Position numbers and translations under genes: made by a program. The notes beneath the pieces were generated by a model. That model was not told the DNA's origin and did no database searches. It saw only the letters and a list, made by a program, of their open reading frames with translations. Shown in pieces: positions 28,855 to 38,256 of a DNA stretch of 64,000 nt. This DNA comes from Kovacikia minuta CCNUW1. GTDB lineage: Bacteria; Cyanobacteriota; Cyanobacteriia; Leptolyngbyales; Leptolyngbyaceae. The stretch spans positions 434,001-498,000 of the forward strand of contig NZ_CP083582.1 in NCBI RefSeq assembly GCF_020091585.1, written 5' to 3'. Positions within the stretch are counted from its first letter, which is position 1, and the number at the start of each line of letters is the position of its first letter.

Positions 28855-29186
28855 TGTTGCTCCTTAACACCCACACAGCAAGGGCTTACTTATGATTAAA
28901 TTTAGCCGAATTCTTGAAAAGTGATCCAATTAAATTAATTCATATAGCAATCCTAAATCAGTTGGGAGATGGAGAGGCTTTGTCAGAAAGGATTCCATCG
29001 GAATCCTTTCTGACCATCCAAATCGGATCACTGTATCGGTACATTTAGCAATAGCAACCCATCGATTTACCTATCACTAAAAGCGATTTAAGAACAGACA
29101 AACCTGTTAATTAATCTCCTTAGATTCTCCTATTTCAGTCCTATTGATTCACTAAAAATCTGTGGGGATAGCAATTTTCACCCCGT
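28855..29186. other. Intergenic region upstream of the barrel protein
   Basis: 332 bp. Holds the barrel gene promoter and the hairpin at 28982-29014. Otherwise AT-rich with no recognisable gene. Confidence 0.5.
28982..29014. repeat. Perfect 15-bp inverted repeat with a 3-nt loop
   Basis: gtcagaaaggattcc, loop atc, then its exact reverse complement. No T-run on either side, so a terminator is not supported; more likely a small mobile palindrome. Confidence 0.9.
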
Positions 29187-30470
29187 TTAAGATCCCAACA
29201 AAAACTCATTTACCCCGCTCCAGTCATTAACCAATGCCCTCTTCTTGCGGGTTGCAATTGTGTCAGCCAGGTAATTTGCATCACGGGCGATGCCCGAAAA
29301 CCTGCCCGAACCCCAGGTGTAGAGCCAGGGAAGCCCCAGGAAGTAAAATCCGTTAATTCCGGTAACTCCCCGATCGTGTCCGGGGTAACCCTTGCCATCA
29401 AATACTGGAACCTCAATCCAGCTAAAGTCGGACTCGTATCCAGTACACCAAATTACTGCCCCAATATTTGCTGCCTCCAGGTCAAGCTTAAGCATGGGTG
29501 CCGTCGGTTTCCACACAGGGGCGTAGGGTGGGTCAACGGGTGCCTGGATCTGATTCTTTTCAATAAAGGCATCAATACTCTTTTTGATGCTTTCTGCAAC
29601 CGCATCCGCCTGATCCAGATTTTGTTGCAAATCATCCCAAAATTCGAGCCTGCTATCCCTGATTGTTTTTAACCTACCGTGCAGTTGCATGCCTTCCAGG
29701 GCAAACTGACGTAGATCGATTTCCCGCCCACCTCCACGCCCTGTCACATAATGGTTGGCTTTCGTGCGGACTTTTTCTTTTTGGGGATGTTGATCGATCG
29801 ACAGATCGTAATAGCCCATCTGATCCAGCCAATCGACCACATCTTTACCGCGATAGCGCCGGGGCGATCGGGGCGCGCTCCCCACACATAAATGCACCTG
29901 CTTCCCGGCCAGGTGCAAATCCTCTGCAATCTGACAACCCGATTGCCCCGTTCCCACCACCAGCACACTTTTGTTGGGTAAAGACTCTGGATTTTTGTAC
30001 TCGGAGGAGTGTAGTTGAACGGTGTATTCTGGCAACCGCTCAGCGAGTTTGGGGATCTTAGGAAGATGGTACCCGCCGACTGCAATTACGACCTGATCCG
30101 CCGTATAGTCTCCGATCGAAGTGGCAAGTTCAAACCCGGTCTGCGACACGTTTCTACGAATTCTTGATACCTCAACGCCTTCCATGACCAGCGGGTTAAA
30201 GGACGCTGCGTAGTTCTCAATGTATTGCACAATTTCATCCCGCTGCATGAACCCATTTGGCTCATCGCCCGGATAGGGATAACCCGGAAGCTGACATTGC
30301 CAGTTGGGAGTTACTAAGCAGAAAGAATCCCACCGCTGCGATCGCCAGGAATGCCCAATTTGATTCTTCTCAAAAACAATATGGTCAATTTCCCGCTCCT
30401 TTAAGCAATAGCTCATGGACAGCCCCGCCTGCCCCCCACCGACAATGACAACGGAATAGTGTGGTTTCAT
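29187..30470 (-). CDS. Flavin-dependent monooxygenase/oxidoreductase
   Basis: 427 residues with FAD motif VVIVGGGQAGLSMSY (GGGQAG at 11-16), a second dinucleotide site SVLVVGTGQSGCQIAEDL, and ATG-like closing motif in VIWCTGYESDFSWI. This is the layout of class B flavin monooxygenases and their relatives. The segment WDSFCLVTPNWQCQLPG reminds me of the MSMEG_0569 subgroup (associated with Nit1-type clusters), but no other member of such a cluster is nearby. Substrate unknown. Single gene on the minus strand. Confidence 0.85.
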   Translation of the reverse strand: MKPHYSVVIVGGGQAGLSMSYCLKEREIDHIVFEKNQIGHSWRSQRWDSFCLVTPNWQCQLPGYPYPGDEPNGFMQRDEIVQYIENYAASFNPLVMEGVEVSRIRRNVSQTGFELATSIGDYTADQVVIAVGGYHLPKIPKLAERLPEYTVQLHSSEYKNPESLPNKSVLVVGTGQSGCQIAEDLHLAGKQVHLCVGSAPRSPRRYRGKDVVDWLDQMGYYDLSIDQHPQKEKVRTKANHYVTGRGGGREIDLRQFALEGMQLHGRLKTIRDSRLEFWDDLQQNLDQADAVAESIKKSIDAFIEKNQIQAPVDPPYAPVWKPTAPMLKLDLEAANIGAVIWCTGYESDFSWIEVPVFDGKGYPGHDRGVTGINGFYFLGLPWLYTWGSGRFSGIARDANYLADTIATRKKRALVNDWSGVNEFLLGS

Positions 30471-30502
30471 TGGCTCATCCCAAATTTTGGATTGAAATTG
30501 AG

Positions 30503-30640
30503 TGCAAGGTGCGGGGTGTGGGGTGTGGGGTGTAGGGTGTGGGGTGTGGGGACAAACGCGGAGACGCGGAGAGTGTCATCAATAAATTCCCCTTGTCCCC
30601 TTCCCCCTCTGCCCTCTGCCCTCTGCCTTACCCGGCTCCT
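30503..30640. repeat. Intergenic low-complexity cassette
   Basis: Six 'ggggtgt' units, then 'cgcggagacgcgg', then 'ttgtccccttccccc' and 'tctgccctctgcc' units: the reverse-complement order of the module set found inside lysA and the SPINDLY-like gene. Confidence 0.85.
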
Positions 30641-30855
30641 GTGCTGCAAGATAAACGCTATCAAAGGCGATGTTTTGTATCTCTCATTACGAAAATCCCT
30701 GGTCTAACAGTAAGACCAGGAAGGGCGATCGCTCTCTCCAAAATGCTCTCAAACAATCATCTGACGGCTATCGATTTCGACAGGTCATCTCGAAAGACTG
30801 TCCAATGATCGACAAAGTGCAATAACCCAAGACTGATCCGGTTTTAATACCCCGC

Positions 30856-31106
30856 TGAATTCGATAAACGTCTGCCCGGATTCAATGAACGCCCCTCTGG
30901 ATTCAATGAACGATCGTCCGAATTCAATCAACGCTCCCCTGAATTCGATGAACGTCTGCCCGAATTCAATCAACGTCCCTCCGGATTCAGTAAACGATCG
31001 TCCGAATTCAATCAACGCCCCCTTGAATTCAATAATCACCTGTCCGAATTCAATAACCCTCGTCCGAATTCAATCAACGTTCTCTTAATTTCCACTAACG
31101 ACTGAT
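30856..31106. repeat. 21-bp minisatellite, about 12 units
   Basis: Unit is roughly gattcaatgaacgnnnnnncc, 21 bp. The first half (attcaatcaacg) is conserved and the second half alternates among about three cores. Because 21 is a multiple of 3 it reads open on both strands (a heptad IEFGQTF-like on minus, NDRPNSI-like on plus). No start context or flanking domain supports a protein. Confidence 0.9.
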
Positions 31107-31178
31107 CGAATTCCATTTAGCAGAATCAAAATGGGAATCAGAGCGCTTGCTTTTCTTGAAGGCGATCACCCAACTTTC

Positions 31179-31297
31179 TCACCAAATTGTCTGAATTGTT
31201 GTCAATGCTTGAATCGTTTGATCGCAGGTAACCAGCGGCAAGCCAAATAAAGTGCAGTCGCAGCAATGATGCGATCGGGCATATCAGATTCATTTTG
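31179..31297 (-). pseudogene. Remnant of a VapC-type PIN-domain toxin
   Basis: Reading the minus strand from 31297 gives PQNESDMPDRIIAATALY, and after restoring one lost base near 31246, FGLPLVTCDQTIQALTTI and QTIW, then stop at 31179-31181. DRIIAATAL and the VTCD motif are typical of the C-terminal third of VapC PIN nucleases (the Asp residues bind metal). The first two thirds and the antitoxin are missing. Too short and frameshifted to be active. Confidence 0.7.
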
Positions 31298-31343
31298 AGG
31301 TTATGTGATCGATGTGAGTGATCGTAGCATTGCAACAACGCAC

Positions 31344-31602
31344 GATCGCCCCACCCATCCCCAAACCGATCGCCACAGCTATCTGCCAGCCTTGAGTTCC
31401 CATGCGATCGTCCCCATGCTTAAACTGCTGCGATTATATCAGTAGGGCAAGAGAATATTCGCTCAATTCAGGCAAGCATGCAGAGGGCGATCGCTGAGGT
31501 TATATGGTACTCAGGCAGCGCAAGGCTGGGTTCAATTGTGGACTGGCAGGGTAGAGCGATCGGGCAATTTGTGATCGCCCCACCCATCCCCAAACCGATC
31601 GC
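31344..31602. repeat. Exact 30-bp direct repeat pair
   Basis: The sequence starting gatcgccccacccatcccc occurs at 31344-31373 and again at 31573-31602, both copies bounded by gatcgc (HIP1 half-sites). The interval carries no gene. Confidence 0.85.
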
Positions 31603-31880
31603 GACAAGCGCTTGTCAGCTTTACATGCGTTGCCATCCCAATTCAGAAAAGTTTTCACATGAAAAATTTTTTGTTGATTTGTCGCCTTTGTGGGGGCAAA
31701 AAGCCCTTTCGCTCCTGCCAGAATATTGGTCATTACCAGAAAATTTACAGCAAGAATTTTTTGGGCGATACGTACACTCCATTACGTTGTTTCTTAGAAT
31801 GATGGGGGTACTCTTCTTGGCTCTGTGGAGTCAGGTTTGAAATTGCGCCCATTTGATCCGCCAAAAGTTGGTACATCACG

Positions 31881-32084
31881 ATGGAAAATCTTTGGAATAC
31901 TGTTTCTAAATGGCCCGTTTTCATATTTGCTTCGATTCTGGGCGTTTTTCTGAATGCGATCAAACCGATTCGTCCCTTGCTCAAAAATCCTGTAACGGCG
32001 ATCGCCCTGGTCGGGTTGCTGGTAGCTGGGTTTGCTTTTGTTGCGTTTACCCTGCGTGCCATGTTGGGGTTAAATCCGGTCTAA
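31881..32084 (+). CDS. DUF751 family membrane protein
   Basis: 67 residues, two hydrophobic segments (VFIFASILGVFLNAIKPI and TAIALVGLLVAGFAFVAFTL) joined by PLLKNPV, ending RAMLGLNPV. This pattern and the position 104 bp before rbfA match the DUF751 proteins I know next to rbfA in cyanobacteria. Function unknown. Confidence 0.85.
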   Translation: MENLWNTVSKWPVFIFASILGVFLNAIKPIRPLLKNPVTAIALVGLLVAGFAFVAFTLRAMLGLNPV

Positions 32085-32187
32085 TTTGCTAAAGCTGTTA
32101 GCATTTAGCTAGAAAGATTAAGTTTGATTGCCGATCGCTCCTACACACGAGGCAGCAGCGATTGCAAGTTTTAGAGGTAGGTTTGTT

Positions 32188-32619
32188 ATGGCTACAGATC
32201 GACGGGTTGCCCGCGTTTCCGAGTTGATTAAACGAGAAGTTAGCCAGATGCTGTTGTCTGGTATCAAGGACGATCGGGTCGGGTCGGGGATGGTGAGCGT
32301 CACCGATGTGGAAGTGTCTGGTGACCTGCAACACGCAAAGATTTTTGTCAGCATTTATGGCTCTAACGAAGCCAAGGCTGAAACGATGGCTGGCTTAAAG
32401 TCTGCCACTGGCTTTGTGCGGAGTGAACTGGGTCAACGAATTCGCCTGCGCCGTACCCCCGAAGTTGTTTTTCTGGAAGATAACTCCCTGGAACGGGGCG
32501 ATCGGGTTCTGTCTCTGCTCAATCGTTTGAGCCAGGAACGGCAGGGGTCAGAGGCTGACTCCTTGAACTCTGAAGACCCAGCCCCTGAGAATGGGGATGG
32601 AGTAAATGAGCCGATTTAG
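32188..32619 (+). CDS. rbfA: Ribosome-binding factor A
   Basis: 30S maturation and cold-adaptation factor. From ATG 32188 ([22 protein letters not shown]), preceded by AGAGG, the 143-residue product has the KH-like fold landmarks [23 protein letters not shown] and [21 protein letters not shown]. The frame upstream to 32128 is not part of the protein. An acidic tail of about 20 residues follows the fold. Probably co-transcribed with DUF751. Confidence 0.96.
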   Translation: MATDRRVARVSELIKREVSQMLLSGIKDDRVGSGMVSVTDVEVSGDLQHAKIFVSIYGSNEAKAETMAGLKSATGFVRSELGQRIRLRRTPEVVFLEDNSLERGDRVLSLLNRLSQERQGSEADSLNSEDPAPENGDGVNEPI

Positions 32620-32621
32620 CT

Positions 32622-33063
32622 TTAACCACCCTCTTTTTTCAAATAGCGCTGCACATCCGTTAAGACCTGTTTGCCCCCCCGAAAACTCATGAGGGCGATC
32701 GCGCGGTTAAAGTCTGCTCCAGGCGTAGGCTTTAATTTCTTCCTTCTGATACTGAACGGTGGGGGAGTGTACGAAGGCTGGAAAATAAAGAACCGTTTTC
32801 TCAAACTTTTGCTGCCTGCGGGTGAAGGTATACTTCTCCAAAAATGAAACTTCCCCGACGACTTTGTAATCGGAAATTCCTGTCTCCTCAAGGAACTCAC
32901 GGCAAGCGGCTTCTAAGGCTGATTCTCCTGGGTCGGCATGCCCCTTAGGAAAGCCCCAGTGTCCGGCATGATGTTGGATCAGCAGAAACTGGTATTCCTT
33001 GTCTTTGGGCAGAATGGGAACAATGCCAAAGGCCTCATCCCTGGCAATGCTGGAATCAACCAT
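32622..33063 (-). pseudogene. NUDIX hydrolase with a +1 frameshift near its C-terminus
   Basis: The N-terminal 118 residues contain a full Nudix box at 41-63 (GHADPGESALEAACREFLEE, then TGI), in the Ap4A-hydrolase-like group (GIVPI at the start). The frame then stops after KAYAW, but the family's C-terminus (DFNRAIALMSFRGGKQVL) follows in the next frame to 32622. Removing the base at 32718 joins them. The Nudix box is intact, so a truncated product could keep activity. Tail to tail with rbfA, 2 bp apart. Confidence 0.8.
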
Positions 33064-33253
33064 GAGAATTGAGATGACGAGCGCAGTAACTAAAGAAATT
33101 TTGACTATTTTGAGCCAAAACCTGAAACAACGAATGTATCCTAAGACAGAAAAATGAACGGTTACTGAAAAATCCTTACCAGGATGCCAAATTCCTTAGA
33201 GCCATACCCTTAGTCAGGATTTTTTTGATCGGATGTAACTCCTGCCTAAGCTT

Positions 33254-34031
33254 CTATACGGCAACCGCGATCGCTTCCTGACCATGTTTCCGGAGAAGCT
33301 CCATTAGTTCATCCCGGTAGTCGTGGAAGGTCGTATGCCGCTTGACGTGATGGCTCCGTTCTGGAAGTTTAACCACAATTTCTTTTCTAACAGTACCCGG
33401 ACGGGCACCCAGGGCGTAGATCCGATTCGATAGAAAAACCGCTTCCTCAACATCGTGGGTGATCATGAAAACGGTAATGCCTGTGCGTTCCCATAGCTCC
33501 AGCATAAATTCATGCATTGACTCTTTTGTGTGGATATCAAGCGCGCCAAAGGGTTCGTCCATTAACAATACCTTGGGTTCCGAGGCGAGGGCACGGGCGA
33601 TCGCCACCCGTTGTTTCATCCCCCCCGACAATTCCTTGGGGAGGGCTTTGGCAAATTTTGTCAATCCCACCACACTCAGGTAGTAACTGGCCTGTTCCCG
33701 GCGCTCCTTTTTGGGAACCCCTTGCAGCTTCAGCCCAAATTCAGCATTATCTTGCACCGTCATCCAGGGATAGAGGGTGTAGTGTTGGAAAACCATGCCG
33801 CGATCGGGACCCGGTCCGGTAACTCGTTTGCCATCAATCCTGACTTCCCCCGTTGTCGGTGTATCCAGTCCGGCAATCTGGCGCAGCAGCGTGGACTTGC
33901 CCGAACCCGATGCCCCCACCGCACAAATAAATTCACCCTGCTCAGATCAACATGTTGATATCTTTCAAGACGACCAGGGTGCCATTCTTCGTCTCAAAGT
34001 TTTTGTGCAGTTGGTTGACCTGTAAATACAT
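33254..34031 (-). pseudogene. NitT/TauT-type ABC transporter ATPase with a +1 frameshift
   Basis: Nitrate/sulfonate/taurine-family ATPase. The N-terminus MYLQVNQLHKNFETKNG to KDINMLI is coded from ATG 34031, but a stop follows at once; EQGEFICAVGASGSGKS and the rest continue in the next frame. One extra base at 33944 explains it. The downstream part has Walker A GASGSGKST, signature LSGGMKQRVAIARAL and Walker B VLLMDEPFGALD. Without repair the product would start at or after the Walker A loop. Groups with permease 34198 and binding protein 35152. Confidence 0.85.
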
Positions 34032-34197
34032 TCGGTTAAACCTCGCAGGAATGAAAATTATGAATTTTGAATTATGAATTTTGAATGGGGAGTAGGAAGA
34101 GCGTTTTGAATTTTGAGTTGGATCATTCGTTGTTGGTCATTGGTGGCTGCTCACTGTTGATTGGTCACTGACACCTGACACCTACCACCTACCTCAC

Positions 34198-35049
34198 CTA
34201 CCGCTTCTGGCTCGCCCACTTACAGGTGACCCGCAGGAGGTACTGGAATAGAAGGTCAAAAGCCAGACCAATGACACCAATCACAATCAATCCGACAAAA
34301 ATCTCGTCAGTTTTGAGAAAGCGTCCGGCAACACTGATGCGGCGTCCCAAACCTTCGGTGGCGGCAATGAGTTCAGAGACAATGACCAGTTGCCAGGCGG
34401 CTGCCAGATTAATCCGGCAGGCATCGAGGATACCTGGCAGAACATGGGGCAAAATCACCTGCGTTAAAGCTTCCCAACGGTTTCCACCCAGCATATAGGT
34501 TGCTTCAATCAGGTCTTTGGGAACGAATTTTACGGTGTCCATAACCATCAGTGAGTTGAAGAAGAACACACCAATGAAAATCAGGGTGATTTTAGGTTCC
34601 TCGCCAATTCCCAGGTACAAAATCAGCAGGGGAATGAAGGCGGGCGCGGGCATGTAGCGCATTAAGCCAAACAGCGGTTCCAACAGAGCGCGAATGCTGG
34701 GAAAACTACCCATCAACACACCAACTGGAATCGAAAGAATGGCAGCTAAGAGAAAGCCAACCCCAACCCGCCATAGGCTGGCAACTGTATCTTTTAAGAG
34801 TTCGCGGGTTCCCCATAATCGCCCAAAGGCTTCCATCACTTTGGCGGGGGAGGGCAGAAATTTTGGATCAATAGTGCCGAAAGTTGTGACTGCCCACCAG
34901 AGAAGCAGAGGCACCGCGATCGAGGCGATCGTCAATCCCGTATACAGCGGTTTTGGAATATCTTCTGCCAATCGCCAAAATACCGTGGGACGCATGGTTT
35001 TTGGCTTGATATAGGACTGGATCGATTGGGGTGTTGTAGTTTGGGTCAT
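34198..35049 (-). CDS. NitT/TauT-type ABC transporter permease
   Basis: 283 residues, about six membrane helices, BPD_transp_1 fold. The EAA loop (EATYMLGGNRWEALTQVILPHVLPGI) that docks to the ATPase is present. Of the SsuC/NrtB group. Sits between its ATPase (166 bp downstream, gap of repeat DNA) and its substrate-binding gene. Intact, unlike its two partners. Closely resembles the permease at 43836. Confidence 0.9.
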   Translation of the reverse strand: MTQTTTPQSIQSYIKPKTMRPTVFWRLAEDIPKPLYTGLTIASIAVPLLLWWAVTTFGTIDPKFLPSPAKVMEAFGRLWGTRELLKDTVASLWRVGVGFLLAAILSIPVGVLMGSFPSIRALLEPLFGLMRYMPAPAFIPLLILYLGIGEEPKITLIFIGVFFFNSLMVMDTVKFVPKDLIEATYMLGGNRWEALTQVILPHVLPGILDACRINLAAAWQLVIVSELIAATEGLGRRISVAGRFLKTDEIFVGLIVIGVIGLAFDLLFQYLLRVTCKWASQKR

Positions 35050-35151
35050 GGCAGATTGAATTTTGAGTTTTGAATTATGAGTTTTGAGTTTTAGGTTTTA
35101 AGTCTTGACGTTACTCAGTCAACTTAGAACTTAAAACTTAAAATTTAGAAC

Positions 35152-36235
35152 TTAAAACTTAGTTTGTTGGGCGTAGGCTTTGATGAAGCGATCGTCGAAC
35201 AGGAGGGTAGTGTTTGGTTTGGTTTTTGCTAAACCTACATCCACCAGAAAGTTAGCCATTTCAGTGGCTGCATAGAGGAGTGAGGTCATATTGTTTCCGG
35301 GTTGAAAGGCTTTCAGATTCTCTTCCAGAGTAAACAGGCGAGTTCCGTCGGCATATTCCTTATATTCATCCAGCGAAACACCTGCCCGTTTTGCCATAAT
35401 TTCATAGGCTTGAGCCTGGTTTTTCTTCATGTAATCCAATGTGGCAAACCAGGCGTTGACAAGGGCTTGCACCTTATCCGGGTGTTCGTCGAGAAACTTC
35501 TGACTGACCACCAGATGGTCAGAAATCGCGCCTGGAAAATCCCTGGAACTGAATAGTTCTTTGCTTTGGGGTCGCTTTGAATGCCTGGGTGGTAAAAGGG
35601 GCAAAGACCGCGCAAGCATCGAGTTGCCCTGCAACAAAGGCGGCGGCGGCTTTACCCGTTTCTAACGGAACAAACTGAATATCTTGGGGGGTTAAACCTG
35701 CTTTCTTTAGCCCTAACAGAAGCAAGAAATGGTCAACCGTGCCTTCTTCCGCACCAACTTTTTTACCTTTGAGGTCGGCAATTGTTTTAATTCCATCCCG
35801 AACGATGATTTTATCGTTGCCTGTGGAGTTATCGTTCACCAGCACAATCACCTGTTCGGCACCACCCGTTACAGAACTGACGGTATCTCCCAGGGTTTGG
35901 CTGTTGGCATCAATTTGTCCGGCTGTGAGTGTACTGATGGATTCCAGATAACCATCAAACCACTTCAAATTCACAGGTGCATCGGTTTTCTGAAAAATCC
36001 CTTTCTCCTGGGCAACTTGCCACGGGAACCAACCCGGCCAGGCACTGAAGCCTAAGTTAATTGCTGCTGTGCCCGTGGTTGCGGCGGTGGCAGATTGGGT
36101 TTCAGTGGTGGTTTTGATGTAGCTGGCTGGGTTAACGCAACCAACCGTCAAAGACACTGCCATCAGGCAAAGAAAAATGTAGGTTAGGGGCGATCGCCCA
36201 CCTGACAGCAGCCTGGAAAAGGAAGGAATTTTCAT
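35152..36235 (-). pseudogene. NitT/TauT-type substrate-binding lipoprotein with a +1 frameshift
   Basis: N-terminal 239 residues: lipoprotein signal ending LTVGC, then INLGFSAWPGWFPWQVAQEKGIF and LTAGQIDANSQTLGDTVSS, typical of SsuA/NMT1-like binding proteins. After FTTQAFKATP the frame ends, while SKELFSSRDFPGAISDHLV and the rest continue in the next frame to 35152. One extra A among 35565-35567 explains it. Substrate unknown; the GNDKIIV stretch recalls urea- or amine-family binding proteins, a weak hint. Confidence 0.85.
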
Positions 36236-36608
36236 ACAGAATTTCTGCTAGAGAAACCAATCAAGGAGGCGATCGTCATTTCGATGCAGATGCTTAACCA
36301 CCCTGCATAAGGGTGTACTGTATTCAGCGATCGTGAATCTGTTGCACTTGATACATCAGCGAACACTCTACAACTTACAGTTGCACAAATTTTTGCCCTG
36401 TCTAAGCAACCAAAAGGGCAACCGCTGGAACTATCTCATACCGATTTAAATGAACTTCTGGGCAAATACGAACCATCGTAGGGGGGGGTTTCGTTGAGAT
36501 GGTTGGTTTAGTTGAATCGGTACGGACTAATCCCGCCCCTACAGGCGTCTGCCCTATTCTCAATTTAATTTGGTATCAGATTCAGTGCGATCGTTTCCCT
36601 TGAAAGCC
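36236..36608. other. Intergenic region with a MITE
   Basis: 373 bp. It carries the promoter side of the binding-protein gene, a frame without start at about 36320-36480 running into the repeat, and MITE copy 1 at 36436-36578. Confidence 0.6.
36436..36578. repeat. 143-bp MITE-like element, copy 1
   Basis: Termini are tcataccgatttaaat and, inverted, aatttaatttggtatca. Inside is the pair 'gtagggg..gggttt' / 'cccgcccctac'. An inverted copy of the same length lies at 48008-48150. No coding content. Confidence 0.88.
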
Positions 36609-37253
36609 CTATCTTCGTACCGCTTTTAATCCAAGGTTTGGAAATTGCTGGCTTGCAACCGCAAACTGCACCCAAGCCGTCGCTAAAGTTTCTAACGTCC
36701 TGGCTACCAGAAGATTGCCCGCATCCACTGCTTCGTAACCACAATCCTCAATTAATCGAGCAGTGATTTGTTTTGCCTCAGAGTCATCCCCGCAATAAAA
36801 CACACTGGGAACATCAGAACCAAATTTTCTGGAGTCTGAAGCAATAATTTCAGCAAAGGTCGTATTGAATGCCTCGACAACTTTTGCATGGGGGATAAGT
36901 TGCTGAATGGTTTCAGCGACTGAAATTTTTAAGTCCGTTGCTAGTCCGATCGTTTGCCCTGTAAAGTCCGGTTGAAGACCACTGATGCAGGTGATGACGA
37001 TTTTTCCATCTAAAGTACCTGCTGCATCAATTACCTCTGCCAGCGCTGGCAGCCAAACAGCTATCAGAATGACATCTTGTGCTGCTGCCTCTTGAACCGT
37101 TGCAGCTTTTGCCGTGGCACCTGCTGAGGTCGCCAAATCCCAGAGTTTATTTTCATCGCGTGAGTATGAAAAGACAACCTGATGCCCTGCTTTTGCCCAC
37201 AGTTTGCCCAGCCCAGCACCCATGTTGCCCGCGCCAATAATGCCAATCTTCAT
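36609..37253 (-). CDS. NADP oxidoreductase, coenzyme F420-dependent family
   Basis: 214 residues with N-terminal Rossmann motif KIGIIGAGNMGAGLGKLWAKAGH and the fold of the F420-dependent NADP reductase / proC-like group (VVEAFNTTFAEI is typical). Cyanobacteria make a deazaflavin mainly for photolyases, so the cofactor may just be NADP. Substrate unknown. Stands alone, 110 bp from the next gene. Confidence 0.83.
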   Translation of the reverse strand: MKIGIIGAGNMGAGLGKLWAKAGHQVVFSYSRDENKLWDLATSAGATAKAATVQEAAAQDVILIAVWLPALAEVIDAAGTLDGKIVITCISGLQPDFTGQTIGLATDLKISVAETIQQLIPHAKVVEAFNTTFAEIIASDSRKFGSDVPSVFYCGDDSEAKQITARLIEDCGYEAVDAGNLLVARTLETLATAWVQFAVASQQFPNLGLKAVRR

Positions 37254-37367
37254 GCTTCCTCTGGGATATCGCTAGTCGTCTGTCAACTTTAAGTTGAGGG
37301 ATAGGGTTGGTTGGGTAAGGTTATTTTTGAGCGGATGGCATCCCTCAAAAAAATTCTTGATAGAACA

Positions 37368-37838
37368 CTAGGGTCTACTTGATCGTTCGATCGATTTTTG
37401 CTGCCCAGTCAACCCGTAGCCCACGATCGCGATCGCGATGGTGATGACTGCCAATACAACATTGGGATAAATTGGAATTCCGCCCAGCTCAGGTTCCTGA
37501 ACGTTACCCAAAACCGGATCGTTGAGAAAGCCATAGGATGTTCCGGGCCAAAAGCCAGCGGCAATCAGTCCAATCCAGAAGGCAGAACCGAGAAATGCAG
37601 CCAACCCCATGGAGAAGCGATCGGACGTTGGACGCACCCTCAAAATTGCCAGGGCAGCTCCTCCTAACGAAATAGCCGCAAAGAATGACATGGCACAGTG
37701 GAGCTTGGCATGAGGCAACCAGGCAGGGTTATTCATATGCCCTTTTGCCAGGAGAACGGCATCAACCCCAATGGGAATAGTTAGGGTTGAAATTGCTGCG
37801 ATGACAAGCAACCATTTAGCGAGTTTTGCTCGATGCAT
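37368..37838 (-). CDS. Hypothetical four-helix membrane protein
   Basis: 156 residues, four hydrophobic segments (about 8-28, 45-68, 80-100, 125-145). A His in LPHAKLHCAMSFFAAISL and Gly-rich loops hint at a cofactor or metal site, but I do not recognise the family. Neighbours give no clue. Confidence 0.7.
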   Translation of the reverse strand: MHRAKLAKWLLVIAAISTLTIPIGVDAVLLAKGHMNNPAWLPHAKLHCAMSFFAAISLGGAALAILRVRPTSDRFSMGLAAFLGSAFWIGLIAAGFWPGTSYGFLNDPVLGNVQEPELGGIPIYPNVVLAVITIAIAIVGYGLTGQQKSIERSSRP

Positions 37839-38256
37839 AGAGGATTTCGGTTCGATCGGCTTGCTTAGAAAAGATACCCTGGTTAGGGCAAGGGAAGATA
37901 GATGTTTCTTGCGGAATTGACAAAAGGGTTAAGGTCATTCTTGCTAGTGCAAGTTCAGACCAGCTTTTGTGTCCTCTCTTGCTGCCCTCATCCCCAACCC
38001 TTCTACCCAGGGAGAAGCGAGCCAGAATTCTTGTTCCCTCGCCCTGAGGGTGAGGGCTAGGGTGAGGGCAGAATGAAGCGATGCACAGAAGGTTTGTTGA
38101 TACTCCACTAGAGCATCGGTACAGTATTTCGAGAAACCGGGTTTCTGGTGAGGATATTCAGCGAAAATTGAGCATCTCACAGCAGAAACCCGGTTTCTGT
38201 ACCGGCGTTCTAGGCAGAGGACAGGAAGTCGTAGGGAGTGCCCTACCACCTGCCAC
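37839..38256. other. Intergenic region with dispersed repeats
   Basis: 418 bp. Around 37980-38070 there is a 'ccctcgccctgagggtgagggc' style palindromic repeat, then a 102-bp MITE-like element at 38110-38211. Confidence 0.65.
38110..38211. repeat. 102-bp MITE-like element, copy B (inverted relative to copy A)
   Basis: Starts agagcatcggtacag and ends ctgtaccggcgttct, with two inverted 'agaaaccgggtttct' palindromes inside. Matches 12532-12633 in reverse complement over its whole length with few differences. Confidence 0.88.

Larger units (their letters stand above)
30471..31880. other. 1.4-kb region without intact genes
   Basis: Contains, in order: a low-complexity cassette (30503-30640), AT/HIP1-rich sequence, a 21-bp minisatellite (30856-31106), a vapC remnant (31179-31297), a duplicated 30-bp HIP1-bearing sequence, and a 120-codon frame at 31478-31840 that lacks protein-like features. 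The right end holds the DUF751 promoter. Confidence 0.65.

Noticed and set aside
28982-29014. Terminator for the flavin monooxygenase gene
   Set aside because: Strong hairpin but no T-run on either strand and about 170 bp from the stop codon.
30856-31106. Possible CRISPR array
   Set aside because: Units are contiguous 21-mers with related cores; there are no unique spacers of 30 bp or more and no cas genes.
31478-31840. 120-codon open frame on the plus strand
   Set aside because: No recognisable domain, spans one of the 30-bp duplicated sequences, and has no ribosome site. Probably chance.
36320-36482. Open frame ending inside the 143-bp MITE
   Set aside because: No ATG or GTG start after the upstream stop and no family resemblance.
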